Shown: positions 12,858 through 22,900 of the stretch, piece by piece
Layout: the number at the start of each line of letters is the position of its first letter
How positions within the stretch are numbered: the first letter of the stretch is position 1
From: a virus
IMG/VR virus record: IMGVR_UViG_3300044647_001141
Coordinates: 1-54,235 of that record
DNA: 54,235 bases
Reading direction: 5' to 3' (one strand)
Position numbers and translations under genes: made by a program
The notes under the pieces: model-generated
What the model was told of the DNA's origin: nothing
The model's database searches: none
The model's input: only the letters and a program-made list of their open reading frames with translations

Positions 12858-15332
12858 GTGAGTTACCAAGCGCCTTTGAGCCAAACCCTGTACGAGTTCC
12901 ATACCTCGACTCCGTCCAAGAAGTCGGACCCTGAGTTCGGGCGGACCGTTGCAAGGCAGATGGTCAACACGATCCGCGATGGCCTCAATGGCTACTACGT
13001 AAAGCGCAACCGGCGATTCGCCGACCTGAGGAAGATCGCCCAGGGGCGACATGACATGCGGGAGTTCCTTGACCTGATGGGCATAGACGGCAAGAACGCA
13101 TACGTAAAGCTCGACATGACACCGCCGGCCATCCTGCCCAAATTCCTCGACATCGTCGTAGAGCGGTTCATGGAACTGGAGGAGCGCCCAACGGTCACGG
13201 CCGTCGATGACAACTCCAAGCAGCAGCGGCAAAAGGAGATCAATGAGGCTGAATTCGCTATGAACATGGGCGGCGTCATTGCGGGACTGGAGCAACAGGC
13301 AGGCATCCCGCTGGTGGACCCCAACAAGTACATCCCTGAGAACTACGATGACCTGACGCTATACTTCGAGACGGAACACAAGCTTCCAGAGGAGGTAAAA
13401 TTCCAAAAACGCATACTCGACGCCCTTGATGACGGAGGCTATGAGGTCTTCAAGCGTTCGATGCTCTACGACCTGGTTGAGGTCGGCATGGCATGGGCGT
13501 TCGTCTACAAGGACGAGAACGGAGCAAAGAAATACCGCCGTTGCATACCGGAGAACACCATCTACTCGTGGAGCAACTACGACGACTTCAGGGATTCCAC
13601 GGTCATTGGAGAACTGGAAAAGATGAAGGTCTCCGACATCCGGGCCAGGTTCCCCAAGATCAACGAGCGAACCCTGTTCGACATGTTCAAGCGCACCGAT
13701 CAGGGTGGCAAGGCCGAACTTTCCTGGGCGGAGGAGTTCCGGGTGATGCTGATCCGGCCCTATGATGACTGCGTGGTGGAGCTTTTCCACTTCCAGATCG
13801 TCACCACCGAGGAGCGCATGTGGGTGGAGAAGCGCGACAGCTACGGAAAGAGCGTGCTGAACGAGAAGAAGGAAAGGCCAAAATACCTGGGCGACAACAA
13901 GACACTCATCGAAAAGCGCCTGAAGGTCGTGTACACCGGCTGCTATTCTCGCACCACGGACGAGATGCTTGAGTGGCGTGTCATGGAGAACATGATCAAG
14001 CCGCATTACGCCATGCACGAGGCGTTCACCAACTATGTCGGATTCATGCCCAACAACCGGGACATGGTCAACATCTCGCTCACCGAGCGGTCCATTACGG
14101 CGATAAGGATGCTCTCGCTCATCCAGCTTAAAAAGCAGCAACTCATCGCCAAGATGCGCCCCGACGGATTGCTGGTCAACACACGGGCCTTGCAGGGCGT
14201 ACACTTGGGCATGGGTCAGGATGCGGAGTCTCCGCTTGAACTTCAGGCCATGTACGACCAGACGGGCATCCAGTACTACACCGACCTCGACGAGGATGGA
14301 GAGACCCGTAACGGCGCACCCATCCAACCCATCGAGAGCAATGGCAACGCCCAAAGCCTCATGGCGCTCGACCGGGAATACAACTTCTGGATCGATAAGC
14401 TGCGCAGCGACCTCGGCACCAACGAATACGTAGAGGGTCAGTCCGTCAATCCAAAGCTCGGACTGGGCGTCATGAACAACCAGATCAGCGCCTCCAACCG
14501 GGCCACCAACTTCGTGTACCGTGGATTTCTGAGCATCCTTGAGGGCATCGCCAAGCGCATCGCCATCATGGACTGGTACGACATCGTCGAGACGGGTTCC
14601 AGGGAATACGGCATCACGCCTGATGAGATGGAGGGAAAAATCTTCGACATCAAGATTGACATGGCGCCCACCGATACCGACCGAATGTACATCGAGCAGA
14701 TGGCACAGACCGCGCTATCCGCCGGTCTGATCACTTTTGAGGAGGCTGTAAAGGTCAGGCGCATCGCAAAGGAGAACGTCAAACTGGCTGAGATATACCT
14801 TGGCAAGTACGAGGCCAAGCGCAAGCGGGAGCAGCAGGAGTCCGCACAGCAGAACTCAATGGTGCAGGCACAGATACAGGACCAGGTCGCAAAGAACAAG
14901 GCGCAAAGCGACGCCCTGCTGCTTCAGGGTAAAGGTCAATTCGACCTCAAAAAGCAGCAGATGCTCAATGAGGCCGCCAAGACACAGGTCATGGGTCAGG
15001 TGGTCAACACCATCCTCTCTGAGTGGATGAAGATGGGCAAATCGGTTTCCGAGATGCCGCAGGAATTCCAGTCGATGGTATCCGCCTTCATGCAGAACAT
15101 GGTAGGCTCGCAGCAACTGCAGGCGGCACGCAACGAGCAGGAGGCCGGTGAGATGCAGCAGGAGATGATGGAATCGCAACAGGAGGCAATGATGCAGCAG
15201 CAGGAAGGTCAGCCGGATATGGAAGAAGGCATGCAGTCGCCAGAAGGGCAGCAACCCGAAATGGAATCGGAGATGGAGATGCCGGAGTCAGAGGGTCCGC
15301 AAGAAGGGCAGGAGGCAGAGACCGAGGATTAA
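12858..15332 (+). CDS. Portal protein
   Basis: An 824-residue protein, a size typical of podovirus portals. I chose the GTG at 12858 (starting VSYQAPLSQTLYEF) because it lies just downstream of the promoter; the open frame extends upstream through the promoter only as an artefact. The body is an alpha/beta scaffold with long helices, e.g. PPAILPKFLDIVVERFMEL and a region 'WIDKLRSDLGTNEYVEGQS', the latter resembling crown/stem helices of portal proteins. The last 150 residues are Gln/Met/Glu-rich and coiled, ending in repeated MQQQEG-type acidic sequence. It would form the 12-mer at the capsid vertex through which the terminase threads DNA. The call rests on size, position before scaffold and capsid, and composition. 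Confidence 0.8.
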   Translation: MSYQAPLSQTLYEFHTSTPSKKSDPEFGRTVARQMVNTIRDGLNGYYVKRNRRFADLRKIAQGRHDMREFLDLMGIDGKNAYVKLDMTPPAILPKFLDIVVERFMELEERPTVTAVDDNSKQQRQKEINEAEFAMNMGGVIAGLEQQAGIPLVDPNKYIPENYDDLTLYFETEHKLPEEVKFQKRILDALDDGGYEVFKRSMLYDLVEVGMAWAFVYKDENGAKKYRRCIPENTIYSWSNYDDFRDSTVIGELEKMKVSDIRARFPKINERTLFDMFKRTDQGGKAELSWAEEFRVMLIRPYDDCVVELFHFQIVTTEERMWVEKRDSYGKSVLNEKKERPKYLGDNKTLIEKRLKVVYTGCYSRTTDEMLEWRVMENMIKPHYAMHEAFTNYVGFMPNNRDMVNISLTERSITAIRMLSLIQLKKQQLIAKMRPDGLLVNTRALQGVHLGMGQDAESPLELQAMYDQTGIQYYTDLDEDGETRNGAPIQPIESNGNAQSLMALDREYNFWIDKLRSDLGTNEYVEGQSVNPKLGLGVMNNQISASNRATNFVYRGFLSILEGIAKRIAIMDWYDIVETGSREYGITPDEMEGKIFDIKIDMAPTDTDRMYIEQMAQTALSAGLITFEEAVKVRRIAKENVKLAEIYLGKYEAKRKREQQESAQQNSMVQAQIQDQVAKNKAQSDALLLQGKGQFDLKKQQMLNEAAKTQVMGQVVNTILSEWMKMGKSVSEMPQEFQSMVSAFMQNMVGSQQLQAARNEQEAGEMQQEMMESQQEAMMQQQEGQPDMEEGMQSPEGQQPEMESEMEMPESEGPQEGQEAETED

Positions 15333-15353
15333 ACCAAATATTTTACGCATAAC

Positions 15354-15379
15354 TTTGTAAAATACGCTATATTTGCGTA
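15354..15379 (+). promoter_or_regulatory. Promoter with inverted repeat upstream of the scaffold gene
   Basis: The -7-like box TATATTTG is at 15368-15375, inside a perfect inverted repeat TACGC-TATATTT-GCGTA (15363-15379). A TTTG lies at 15354-15357, but closer than the usual -33 spacing. The gene starts 14 bases after the repeat. Confidence 0.5.
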
Positions 15380-15392
15380 GGAAATCCTTAGT

Positions 15393-16508
15393 ATGGCGGA
15401 AGAAGTAAGAAACGAACAAGGCGAATTATTGCTCCCACAGAGTCAATATGACGCATTGGAGCCGGTGAACGGAGCGGTGTATGTGGAGGACAGCCTGTAT
15501 GAGCAGGCAAAGGCCGCAGCGCCGCTGGCAACCGACGAGCAGAAGCCGGATGCACAGACTCCGGATCCTGCCGCACAGCAGCAGACCGATAGCCAGGCAC
15601 CGCAGATTGACTACGATGCCATACTGAAGGAGAAGACGCAGAACAAGTTCGAGAAATGGGATGACCTGCTTGCCCAGCTCGACAGGAAGCCTGAGATAGA
15701 ACTCAGCGAGAACAGCAGGAAGTTATTTGAAGCCATCAAAGAGGGTAAGGAGGACGAACTCGCCGACATACTGTACCAGCGAAAGCTGCTCAGTGGCGTG
15801 GAGTCCATGAGTGCGGAGGATGTGATCAAGCTCAAGATGCAGATCGACAACCCCGACTACACCGAGGAGGACATCAACGACGAGTACGAGCAGAAGTTCG
15901 GTGTCGGCGTGAGCAAGGATGATGTCGAGGAGTCCGAGTATGCCAAGTGGGAGAGACGTGCGCAGCGAAAGCTTACCGCGGAATCCAAGACCGCCAAGGA
16001 GTTCCTCTCCCGATTGAAGGACAGCATCGCGCTTCCGGATTTTGCGGCAAGTACTACGGCGCAGCCGAACCCGGAGGCGGAAAATTTTGTGAACCAATTG
16101 AGCAGTTTCGGAGATCAGTTCAACGAATCGCTCAGTGAAAATATTCGTTCTTTATCAAAGCTCGACTTAGGGATCAGCGACAAGGATGTTCAGTTCCCTC
16201 ACGAGTACACGATACAGGACGCAGAAAAAGCGGAATTGAGCAACAAGGCCAGCAACTACTGGTCTTACATTCAAAGTCGATACACCAAGGACGGAAAGTA
16301 CGACACCCAAAAATTGCTCAAGGACATCTACCTGGTCGAGAACTTCGACAAGGTCATGAAGTCCGCCGTGACTAGGGCCATGAACCAGGCCAAGGTTGAA
16401 CTTGTCAAGGGTGTCGCTAACGTCCAAGATACACGTATCGCAAACCCTGCCGGCAACTTCGCGGAAGACCAGTCCAAAAGAGACTACGAGAACTTCCTCC
16501 TTGGTTAA
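15393..16508 (+). CDS. Scaffolding-like protein
   Basis: A 371-residue very acidic, largely helical protein directly upstream of the major capsid gene. The first 70 residues are low-complexity and Pro/Gln/Ala-rich (PDPAAQQQTDSQAPQID). The middle is coiled (KFEKWDDLLAQLDRKPEIEL, LIKLKMQI-like helices) and the end is helical and basic with a disordered tail (FAEDQSKRDYENFLLG). No Cys residue or enzyme motif is apparent. Position, acidity and helical content match scaffolding proteins that shape the procapsid and leave on maturation. It is the first gene after a clear promoter and probably shares it with the capsid gene. Confidence 0.65.
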   Translation: MAEEVRNEQGELLLPQSQYDALEPVNGAVYVEDSLYEQAKAAAPLATDEQKPDAQTPDPAAQQQTDSQAPQIDYDAILKEKTQNKFEKWDDLLAQLDRKPEIELSENSRKLFEAIKEGKEDELADILYQRKLLSGVESMSAEDVIKLKMQIDNPDYTEEDINDEYEQKFGVGVSKDDVEESEYAKWERRAQRKLTAESKTAKEFLSRLKDSIALPDFAASTTAQPNPEAENFVNQLSSFGDQFNESLSENIRSLSKLDLGISDKDVQFPHEYTIQDAEKAELSNKASNYWSYIQSRYTKDGKYDTQKLLKDIYLVENFDKVMKSAVTRAMNQAKVELVKGVANVQDTRIANPAGNFAEDQSKRDYENFLLG

Positions 16509-16570
16509 GGTGAAATGGCGGTGGCGAACCCACACGTAACCATTTTAAGAACCTTAACAATTTTACTCAT

Positions 16571-17929
16571 ATGCCAGCTCATTCCCCCAATCAACCCGGA
16601 CTCGTTGCAACAACGGCCAACAGGTCCTTCATCTCCGCTCTGCAAATTCTTGACCGCAGCTTCACCGAGAAGCTCGTCGAGAAATACGGCAGCGAAAACT
16701 ACACCTTCCTGCTCGACATGCTCGGCCGCAAGGTAAAGACAGAAAACCGCGACTTCTATCACTACGAGCGCCGCAAGCGCCATGCAGCCGTTCAGGTGGC
16801 TTCCATCACAGGCGGCGCCACTGCCGGTGCAGACGTGGTAGTGACCGTCATCGCAGGATCCCACTATGACTCCGGAACCAAATCACCCGGCCGTGTAGGC
16901 GAGGTAGTGATGTGGGCCAACACCGGCGCCCTGGGTAAGATCACGTCGATCACCACCACCACTGCAAGCGCACACACCTACACCATCAAGCCGCTCAAGT
17001 CCGACGTCCGCATCAACCCCGCCGCCAACGACTGGCTGCTGTTCCAGGGTTTGCAGCACGTAGGCGAGGCAAGTGATGTGCAGGCATCCATTCAGCCGCT
17101 GACCGACAAGATCAGCAACTCCGTGACGGAGATCCGCGAGGACTACCACATCACGGACAAGGCAGCGATGGAAAAGATCGAGTGGGCAGACCCCGCCACC
17201 GGCATGCGCTACTACAAGTACTTCGGTACTTCCGAGGCTGAAAAGCGTTTTCTGAACAACCGGGAACTCCTGGCCATGTTCAGCGTTGACGTGACCAACT
17301 CAGGCATCACCTCCAACGGCACCGTAGGCACCAAGGGCATCCTCCAGCAGATCCTGGCAGGCGGTTCCGAACTGACCTACACCGGCGGCTCCCTGAACTC
17401 CGTCACCGACTTCCAGTCCGTGACTCGCGAACTGGACTTCAACGGCGCCAACACCGAGATCCACCACCTCTGCGACACCTATCAGCACCAGGAGATCAAC
17501 GCCAAACTGTTCACGCAGTACAACCAGGGCGCGATCCTCTACGGCAGCGTAGGCGGCAGCAAAGAGGTCAGCGCACAGCTCGGCTTCAGCAGCTACTACA
17601 TCGACGGATTCAACTTCCACTTCAAGAAGTACGCAGGCTTCCAGCCCGAGAAGATGTTCGGTGTGGTTCCCAGCACTTACAAGTACAAGAACTACGGTCT
17701 GCTGATCCCGCAGGGTTTCGGTACCGACCCCGTAACGGCACAGAAACTCCCTACCATCGCTCTCCGTTATCAGGAAGTGAAACCCGGTATGGAACTCAAT
17801 GCCTACGAGTACGGTGGTCTCGCCGAAACCAACAAGACCGCGGTTCAGGAACTTCGTAACGTCATCGTCGGTCACTATGGTGTGCAGGTCCAGGCCGCAA
17901 ACCAGTGCGTGATCTTCAGAGCATCCTAA
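16571..17929 (+). CDS. Major capsid protein
   Basis: A 452-residue protein. The length, the order portal-scaffold-this gene and the composition (few Cys, many Gly, Thr and Asn residues) indicate an HK97-fold capsid subunit, which is not provable from motifs alone. Segments suggesting the fold are the N-arm (SPNQPGLVATTANRSF), a helix 'ILDRSFTEKLVEKYG' and a long beta region through residues 75-150. The C-terminal end (GVQVQAANQCVIFRAS) is beta. Codon choice is biased strongly to NNC codons, as expected for the most expressed gene in the genome. A strong terminator follows 39 bases downstream, separating it from the next operon. Confidence 0.8.
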   Translation: MPAHSPNQPGLVATTANRSFISALQILDRSFTEKLVEKYGSENYTFLLDMLGRKVKTENRDFYHYERRKRHAAVQVASITGGATAGADVVVTVIAGSHYDSGTKSPGRVGEVVMWANTGALGKITSITTTTASAHTYTIKPLKSDVRINPAANDWLLFQGLQHVGEASDVQASIQPLTDKISNSVTEIREDYHITDKAAMEKIEWADPATGMRYYKYFGTSEAEKRFLNNRELLAMFSVDVTNSGITSNGTVGTKGILQQILAGGSELTYTGGSLNSVTDFQSVTRELDFNGANTEIHHLCDTYQHQEINAKLFTQYNQGAILYGSVGGSKEVSAQLGFSSYYIDGFNFHFKKYAGFQPEKMFGVVPSTYKYKNYGLLIPQGFGTDPVTAQKLPTIALRYQEVKPGMELNAYEYGGLAETNKTAVQELRNVIVGHYGVQVQAANQCVIFRAS

Positions 17930-17967
17930 GGCTTACCACTTCCAACCATACGGCCCACCAGCCAATC

Positions 17968-17999
17968 AACTCCCGGTTTCCACCGGGAGTTTCTTTTTG
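17968..17999 (+). terminator. Rho-independent terminator after the capsid gene
   Basis: A perfect 9-bp stem AACTCCCGG (17968-17976) and CCGGGAGTT (17983-17991) with a 6-base loop TTTCCA, followed by TCTTTTTG. This is a textbook intrinsic terminator. Confidence 0.9.
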
Positions 18000-18045
18000 T
18001 CGGGCTATCGCATGAACCATCTATAATTTTAAAAAATACGGCTTT

Positions 18046-18062
18046 TACGCTATATTTGCGTA
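18046..18062 (+). promoter_or_regulatory. Promoter with inverted repeat
   Basis: TACGC-TATATTT-GCGTA forms a perfect inverted repeat whose centre is the -7-like box TATATTTG (18051-18058). It lies 28 bases before the start of the next gene and directly after the capsid terminator, so it must restart transcription. Confidence 0.6.
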
Positions 18063-18090
18063 ACAATTAAGTAAACAAAACATTGTTCGT

Positions 18091-18930
18091 ATGGCTAAGA
18101 CGGAAGCAGCAGTGGCCGGTGGGGGCGCACTCAAGGAAGGCATGTATGTCTTCCAGTTACTCGATAAGATAACTCCCCGAACTCCGAATGAACCACCCTA
18201 CCAGCGCAAGCGCGTGCTGGCACCGAAGGTATTGTCCTATGACCCGGAGAGCGGACGCAGCCGTGTGATCCGGTTCATCCCCGGCATCAAGTCGATATGG
18301 ATGGATGACCAGGAGAAGGTGGATAAGAACTATGCGGATGCCAACGAATGGCGTCCGGAGTTCAACAACGGCACACTGACCCTACAGTATCCGCAGGATG
18401 CAGAGAAGATCGCGTGTCTGATGGCGCGTGATGAATACGATGGAAAGGAGGGAAGGATATCCAAGGAGCCTGCCGTGTACACCCTGGTCAACAAGGAGCA
18501 GGAGTACAGCAGCGAGGTGGACTTTATCCAGAACCGTCACAAGGCCGAAGGCATTGCACTGCAGGCCGATGATGAGGCCATGATGACGCATGCCGCATTC
18601 CTTGGTGTCAACACCAAAGAGGGTGACCGCGACAGGAGTCTGGCAGAGGTGAGGGCGGACTACATCCGCAAGGCGAGCAGCGACCCGAAACTGTTCCTCA
18701 AGACCGTCGACTCCCCGATGGCCAGGTATATCGGCATGGTCAACCAGGCCCTCAAGTCCGGCGCCATCGATCTTGGACATGTGCGCAACCAGGCACACTA
18801 CGGAGAGACCAAGGCGCTCATCATGGTACTTGACCCCAAACGGGAGACCGCCGAACAGCTTGCTGAATTTGCATTCAGCGACAAAGGAGTGGAGCTTAAA
18901 AAGAGACTACCCGCAATGGCGAAAAAGTAA
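18091..18930 (+). CDS. Hypothetical protein, virion-associated candidate
   Basis: A 279-residue protein in its own transcription unit, with a promoter before it and terminators after it. The first half is beta-rich and basic (YQRKRVLAPKVLSYDPESGRSRVIRFIPGIKSIW). The second half is helical with regular heptads (DEAMMTHAAFLGVNTKEGDR, LAEVRADYIRKASSDPK, QLAEFAFSDKGVELKKRLPA). No enzyme motif or membrane segment is present. The dedicated operon right after the capsid gene suggests strong late expression, as for a head decoration or vertex protein. I do not recognise the family. Confidence 0.55.
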   Translation: MAKTEAAVAGGGALKEGMYVFQLLDKITPRTPNEPPYQRKRVLAPKVLSYDPESGRSRVIRFIPGIKSIWMDDQEKVDKNYADANEWRPEFNNGTLTLQYPQDAEKIACLMARDEYDGKEGRISKEPAVYTLVNKEQEYSSEVDFIQNRHKAEGIALQADDEAMMTHAAFLGVNTKEGDRDRSLAEVRADYIRKASSDPKLFLKTVDSPMARYIGMVNQALKSGAIDLGHVRNQAHYGETKALIMVLDPKRETAEQLAEFAFSDKGVELKKRLPAMAKK

Positions 18931-18962
18931 TACTTTAGAGCCATAAGAATAGTATCTGCATA

Positions 18963-19039
18963 AGGGGGCATCGCCCCTGAATGTTGTGCTGTTTTTTTGG
19001 TTTAACCGGCCCCCGTTTCTACGGAGGGCCTCTTTTTTT
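18963..19039 (+). terminator. Two consecutive hairpins, terminator region
   Basis: The first hairpin is GGGG-CATC-GCCCC near 18964-18977 and is followed by a T-run at 18991-18997. The second has arms GGCCCCCG (19008-19015) and CGGAGGGCC (19022-19030), then CTTTTTTTG. The second is a typical intrinsic terminator; the first may act as an attenuator. Confidence 0.75.
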
Positions 19040-19060
19040 GGTGGCGTAAATTGCGTAAAA

Positions 19061-19077
19061 TACGCTAAATTTGCGTA
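19061..19077 (+). promoter_or_regulatory. Promoter with inverted repeat overlapping a start codon
   Basis: TACGC-TAAATTT-GCGTA contains the -7-like box TAAATTTG (19066-19073). The last base of the right arm is the first base of the ATG at 19077, so the mRNA made from it would have almost no leader or start inside the gene. Confidence 0.55.
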
Positions 19078-19940
19078 TGCCAACTATTGTAGGTAAAGAG
19101 GCCAGTAGTTTCACCATAAACTATTACAAGGGGAATCCCTTTGTGCAGGACTTTACCATCTCCGGCAATACACCGGCTACCTACGCCATCGCACGCATCG
19201 TGCGCATCAACGATCCGGAGAAAGTATCTCTCATTCAGTTCACGAGCGGATCGGGGATGACCATCAACGGCCAGATCCTGGAACTCCGCAAGACCGCCAA
19301 CGACATGTTCCTTCCTCCGGGATGGTACGAGTTCGTCATGGAAGGCGTCATCGGAGGCCTCAGCCTGCCCTTTGTACAACGCAGCTACTTTATCGTCAAC
19401 GACGCCATCGGCTCACAGATTGCAACCCCGGGATCCATTACGGCTACGGCGGTATCGTCTTCCCAGGTCAACCTGGTATGGGCGCCGTCCTATCTGGCGA
19501 CATCCTACACCCTGCAACGCAGCGTGGATGGACTTACCTGGTCGACCGTATCATCCGGCAATCCGAATACGTATTACAGCGACACCGGTCTCAGTGCGCA
19601 GACCCTTTACTACTACCGGGTCTTCGCCTCCAGTGTGGGGTCGGCTGACAGCGGCGTGCTTGTAACCAATGTCACGACCTTGAATCCGGGCGTATCCGCC
19701 GGCGGTGTGAGTGTTGTGTACTACACCACCGTCGTTGGTGGCGAGTCGAGCTTTGTGCTGCCCGTACTCATCGGGCGCACGGTCCTTGACATTGTCAGAA
19801 GTGGCGTAACGATCAAGCTGGTGACAACCGGCATACCGGAGCAGTCCGAGGTATTGTTCACCAGTGCCACCGGACAGATAACTTTCCCGTATGCGCTTGG
19901 GCCTATGGAGTGGGTAAGGGTAATGTACACCACGACATGA
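19077..19940 (+). CDS. Fibronectin type III-containing virion/fibre-associated protein
   Basis: A 287-residue protein. I use the ATG at 19077 (MPTIVGKEASSF); a TTG six bases earlier is inside the promoter box. Residues about 1-108 form a beta-rich domain resembling head or baseplate accessory domains (YYKGNPFVQDFTI, LPPGWYEFVMEG). Residues about 115-205 are a clear FN3 domain: PGSITATAVSSSQVNLVWAP, then SYTLQRSVDGLTWSTV, YSDTGLSAQTLYYYRVFA. The C-terminal 75 residues form another beta domain. FN3 domains in phage virion proteins bind carbohydrate. The end overlaps the fibre gene as ATGA, pointing to a shared tail or fibre role. Confidence 0.65.
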   Translation: MPTIVGKEASSFTINYYKGNPFVQDFTISGNTPATYAIARIVRINDPEKVSLIQFTSGSGMTINGQILELRKTANDMFLPPGWYEFVMEGVIGGLSLPFVQRSYFIVNDAIGSQIATPGSITATAVSSSQVNLVWAPSYLATSYTLQRSVDGLTWSTVSSGNPNTYYSDTGLSAQTLYYYRVFASSVGSADSGVLVTNVTTLNPGVSAGGVSVVYYTTVVGGESSFVLPVLIGRTVLDIVRSGVTIKLVTTGIPEQSEVLFTSATGQITFPYALGPMEWVRVMYTTT

Positions 19941-22900
19941 GAAAGATAATCATAATCCTTCTGATGCTCTGCTCCTATGTGACGCAGGGCCAGGTTGTCA
20001 ACAACATGCCGGACTATATCTACCGGTACAGGCTTTCCATCGGTCGCCCAACCGGTACGGACAGCAGCGCGTATGTGAGCATCGGCCCGATAGTCGGGTC
20101 AGACAAGGGATTGATGATCCCAAGGGTAGCCGACACCTTGTCGGTACATCCACTTAGGCGCAACGGCCTGCTGATCTTCAGCAATCAGCGCAACAGATTT
20201 CTTTGGTGGGACTCCCTGAGTGTTAGGTGGAGTGACATGTCTGGAACCAACATCGACACCACGGTGCTGTCCACACGCGCTTGGCGAAAAAAGGGTGATG
20301 ACAGTCTTTTGCTGATCATCAATACGAAGGGAACAGTGCTGAAAGTCAAACCGGGCGTCGGCACCAACTTCACGGCATTCACCGACTCCGGACTGGTGTC
20401 GGTAGATACGGCGGCCATCGCCACAAAGGCACTTGTCTCAAAGAAGTCCGACAGCCTTTCCCTTGTCAAGCAGAACAGGCTGACACTTACGACCAATGGG
20501 AATACAGGCGCTTCAACGCTTTCGGGCGACACGCTCAACATTCCGATATACAGATCCGGTACGGTACGCTATGTGGGAGCAACGGGTTCGAGGGGCATCA
20601 CGGTCACGGGTTCTCCGATAACCGATAGCGGCACACTATCCATTGCCGGCGACACCCTTGTGCTGAGTACGAGAAGTTACAGGCAAAAGGGCATCGATAG
20701 CGTATTGAGCATATTGGGAAGCCTGGGCGGAGGAACAGTCCTAAGTGTGGCTTCGGGCCTTGGCATGAATTTTACGACCATTACATCAACCGGTACGGTG
20801 TCTGCGGATACGGCGGTACTTTCCTCTCGCCTTTGGCGGCAGAAGGGTGTCGACAGCCTTGACGCCATCAAGCAGAACAAGATCACCCTTACCACCACCG
20901 GCAGCAGCGGTGCATCAACCTTCAGCAGCAATACGCTCAACGTACCCAACTATACGCTATCCGGACTTGGCGGCGTGCCAACATCCCGTACCATCACAAT
21001 AAACGGAACTTCCTACGATCTTTCAGCCGACAGGTCTTGGACGGTCACCGCAGGTGGGACAGGGACGGTGACATCGGTATCGGCGGGGACAGGGATGAAC
21101 TTCAGCACCATCACGTCCGCCGGATCCGTCAATGCAGACACCCTCGTACTTTCCACCAGGCCCAACAGGCAGAAGGCTGCCGATAGTCTCGGAGCAATCA
21201 TAGCAACAAAGGTCAACATCAGCGACACATCCTCCATGCTTAGTAACTATGTGCGTGATGCGAGAAACGGGGTGCGCAAGGTGGCGCAGTATGTGGAGGC
21301 GGATACGGCGCTGCTCAGTACGAAATTATACAGGCAGAAAGGGATTGATAGCGTCATCAGCATACTGGGGAGCCTTGGAGGGGGAACAGTGATGAGTGTT
21401 GCTGCCGGAACAGGCATGAGTTTTACGACCATCACATCCACCGGATTTGTGAGTGCGGATACTTCCGTACTATCCACTCGCGCATGGCGGAAAAAGGGCG
21501 ACGACAGTCTCGGTGCAATTATCGCCACAAGGGTTCCGCAGACAAGGAATATAACCATCAACGGCACTACGCAGAATCTGTCAACTGACGTGACATACAA
21601 TGTCGGTACGGTCACCAGTGTCGGCGTTACTGCCGGAACCGGCATATCCGTATCGGGCAGTCCGGTCACATCAAGCGGGAATATCACCGTCACCAATACC
21701 GCGCCAGACCAGATCGTATCACTCACGGGTGCAGGGACAACCACGGTGAGCGGGAGCTATCCGAGCTTCACGATCACATCGGTATCGGATACTGGCCTTC
21801 TCAGTACACGCGCTTACAGGCAGAAAGGTGTCGATAGCCTTCTGACGCTCATTTCTTCCAAAGGTAGTGGCACAGTCACTTCCGTTGGACTTGCGTCCGG
21901 GACAACCGGCACTGACATCAATGTGTCTGGTTCGCCTATTACGACATCCGGGACATTCACGCTGAACGTGCCAACGGCAAGCGCCTCCAACCGGGGCGCA
22001 CTCAGTAGTGCCGACTGGAGTACGTTCAATGCCAAGGAGCCTGCAATAGCATTTGGAACGACATCTCAGTATTGGAGGGGTGACAAGTCTTGGCAGGCGC
22101 TGACAACATCGGTGGTGACGGAGAACACGAACCTGTACTTTACCGATGCCCGTGCGCGTGGAGCCTTTAGCCTTACTACTACGGGGTCGAGCGGCGCTGC
22201 CACCTATAGCAGTGCTACCGGGGTGCTGAATGTACCGAACTACACGCTCTCCGGTCTCGGAGGTGTTGTGCAAAGCCGTACGCTCACCATCAACGGCATC
22301 TCCTATGATCTGAGTGCAGACAGGTCGTGGACGATAAATACAGGCATCACATCACTCAATGGATTGTCAGCCGGAACGCAGACGTTTGCCACCGGCACAT
22401 CGGGAGCCGACTTCAGCATCTCAAGTGCCGGGTCGATACATACGTTCAACATCCCAACGGCATCGAGTTCAAACCGTGGGTTGCTGTCGAATTCCGACTG
22501 GAGCATCTTCAACAGCAAGGAGAATGCCATTGCGTTCGGTTCAGTATCGCAGTACTGGAGGGGTGACAAGTCCTGGCAGACACTGAATACCGCTGCCGTG
22601 CCGGAAAGCGGAAACCTGTACTATACCGATGGACGCGCAAGGAGCGCCCTTTCGCTAACCACTACCGGCAGCAGTGGGGCGGCAACGTATAATTCAACTA
22701 CGGGAGCGTTCAACATACCGAACTATACCCTGTCGGGTCTTGGTGGGGAGCCTGTCATTTCCGCTGGCACTACCTCGCAATATTGGAGGGGCGATAAGAC
22801 CTGGCAAACGCTAAACACTAATGCGGTTGCGGAAGGTTCAAATCTGTACTATACCGACGCAAGGTCAAGGGCGGCGATAAGCCTTACAACTACCGGCAGC

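Noticed and set aside
13359-14354. 331-codon open frame on the minus strand inside the portal gene
   Set aside because: It is antisense to a well-supported gene. Its amino-acid composition is rich in Val, Leu, His and Gly as expected from mirrored codons, and it has no motif.
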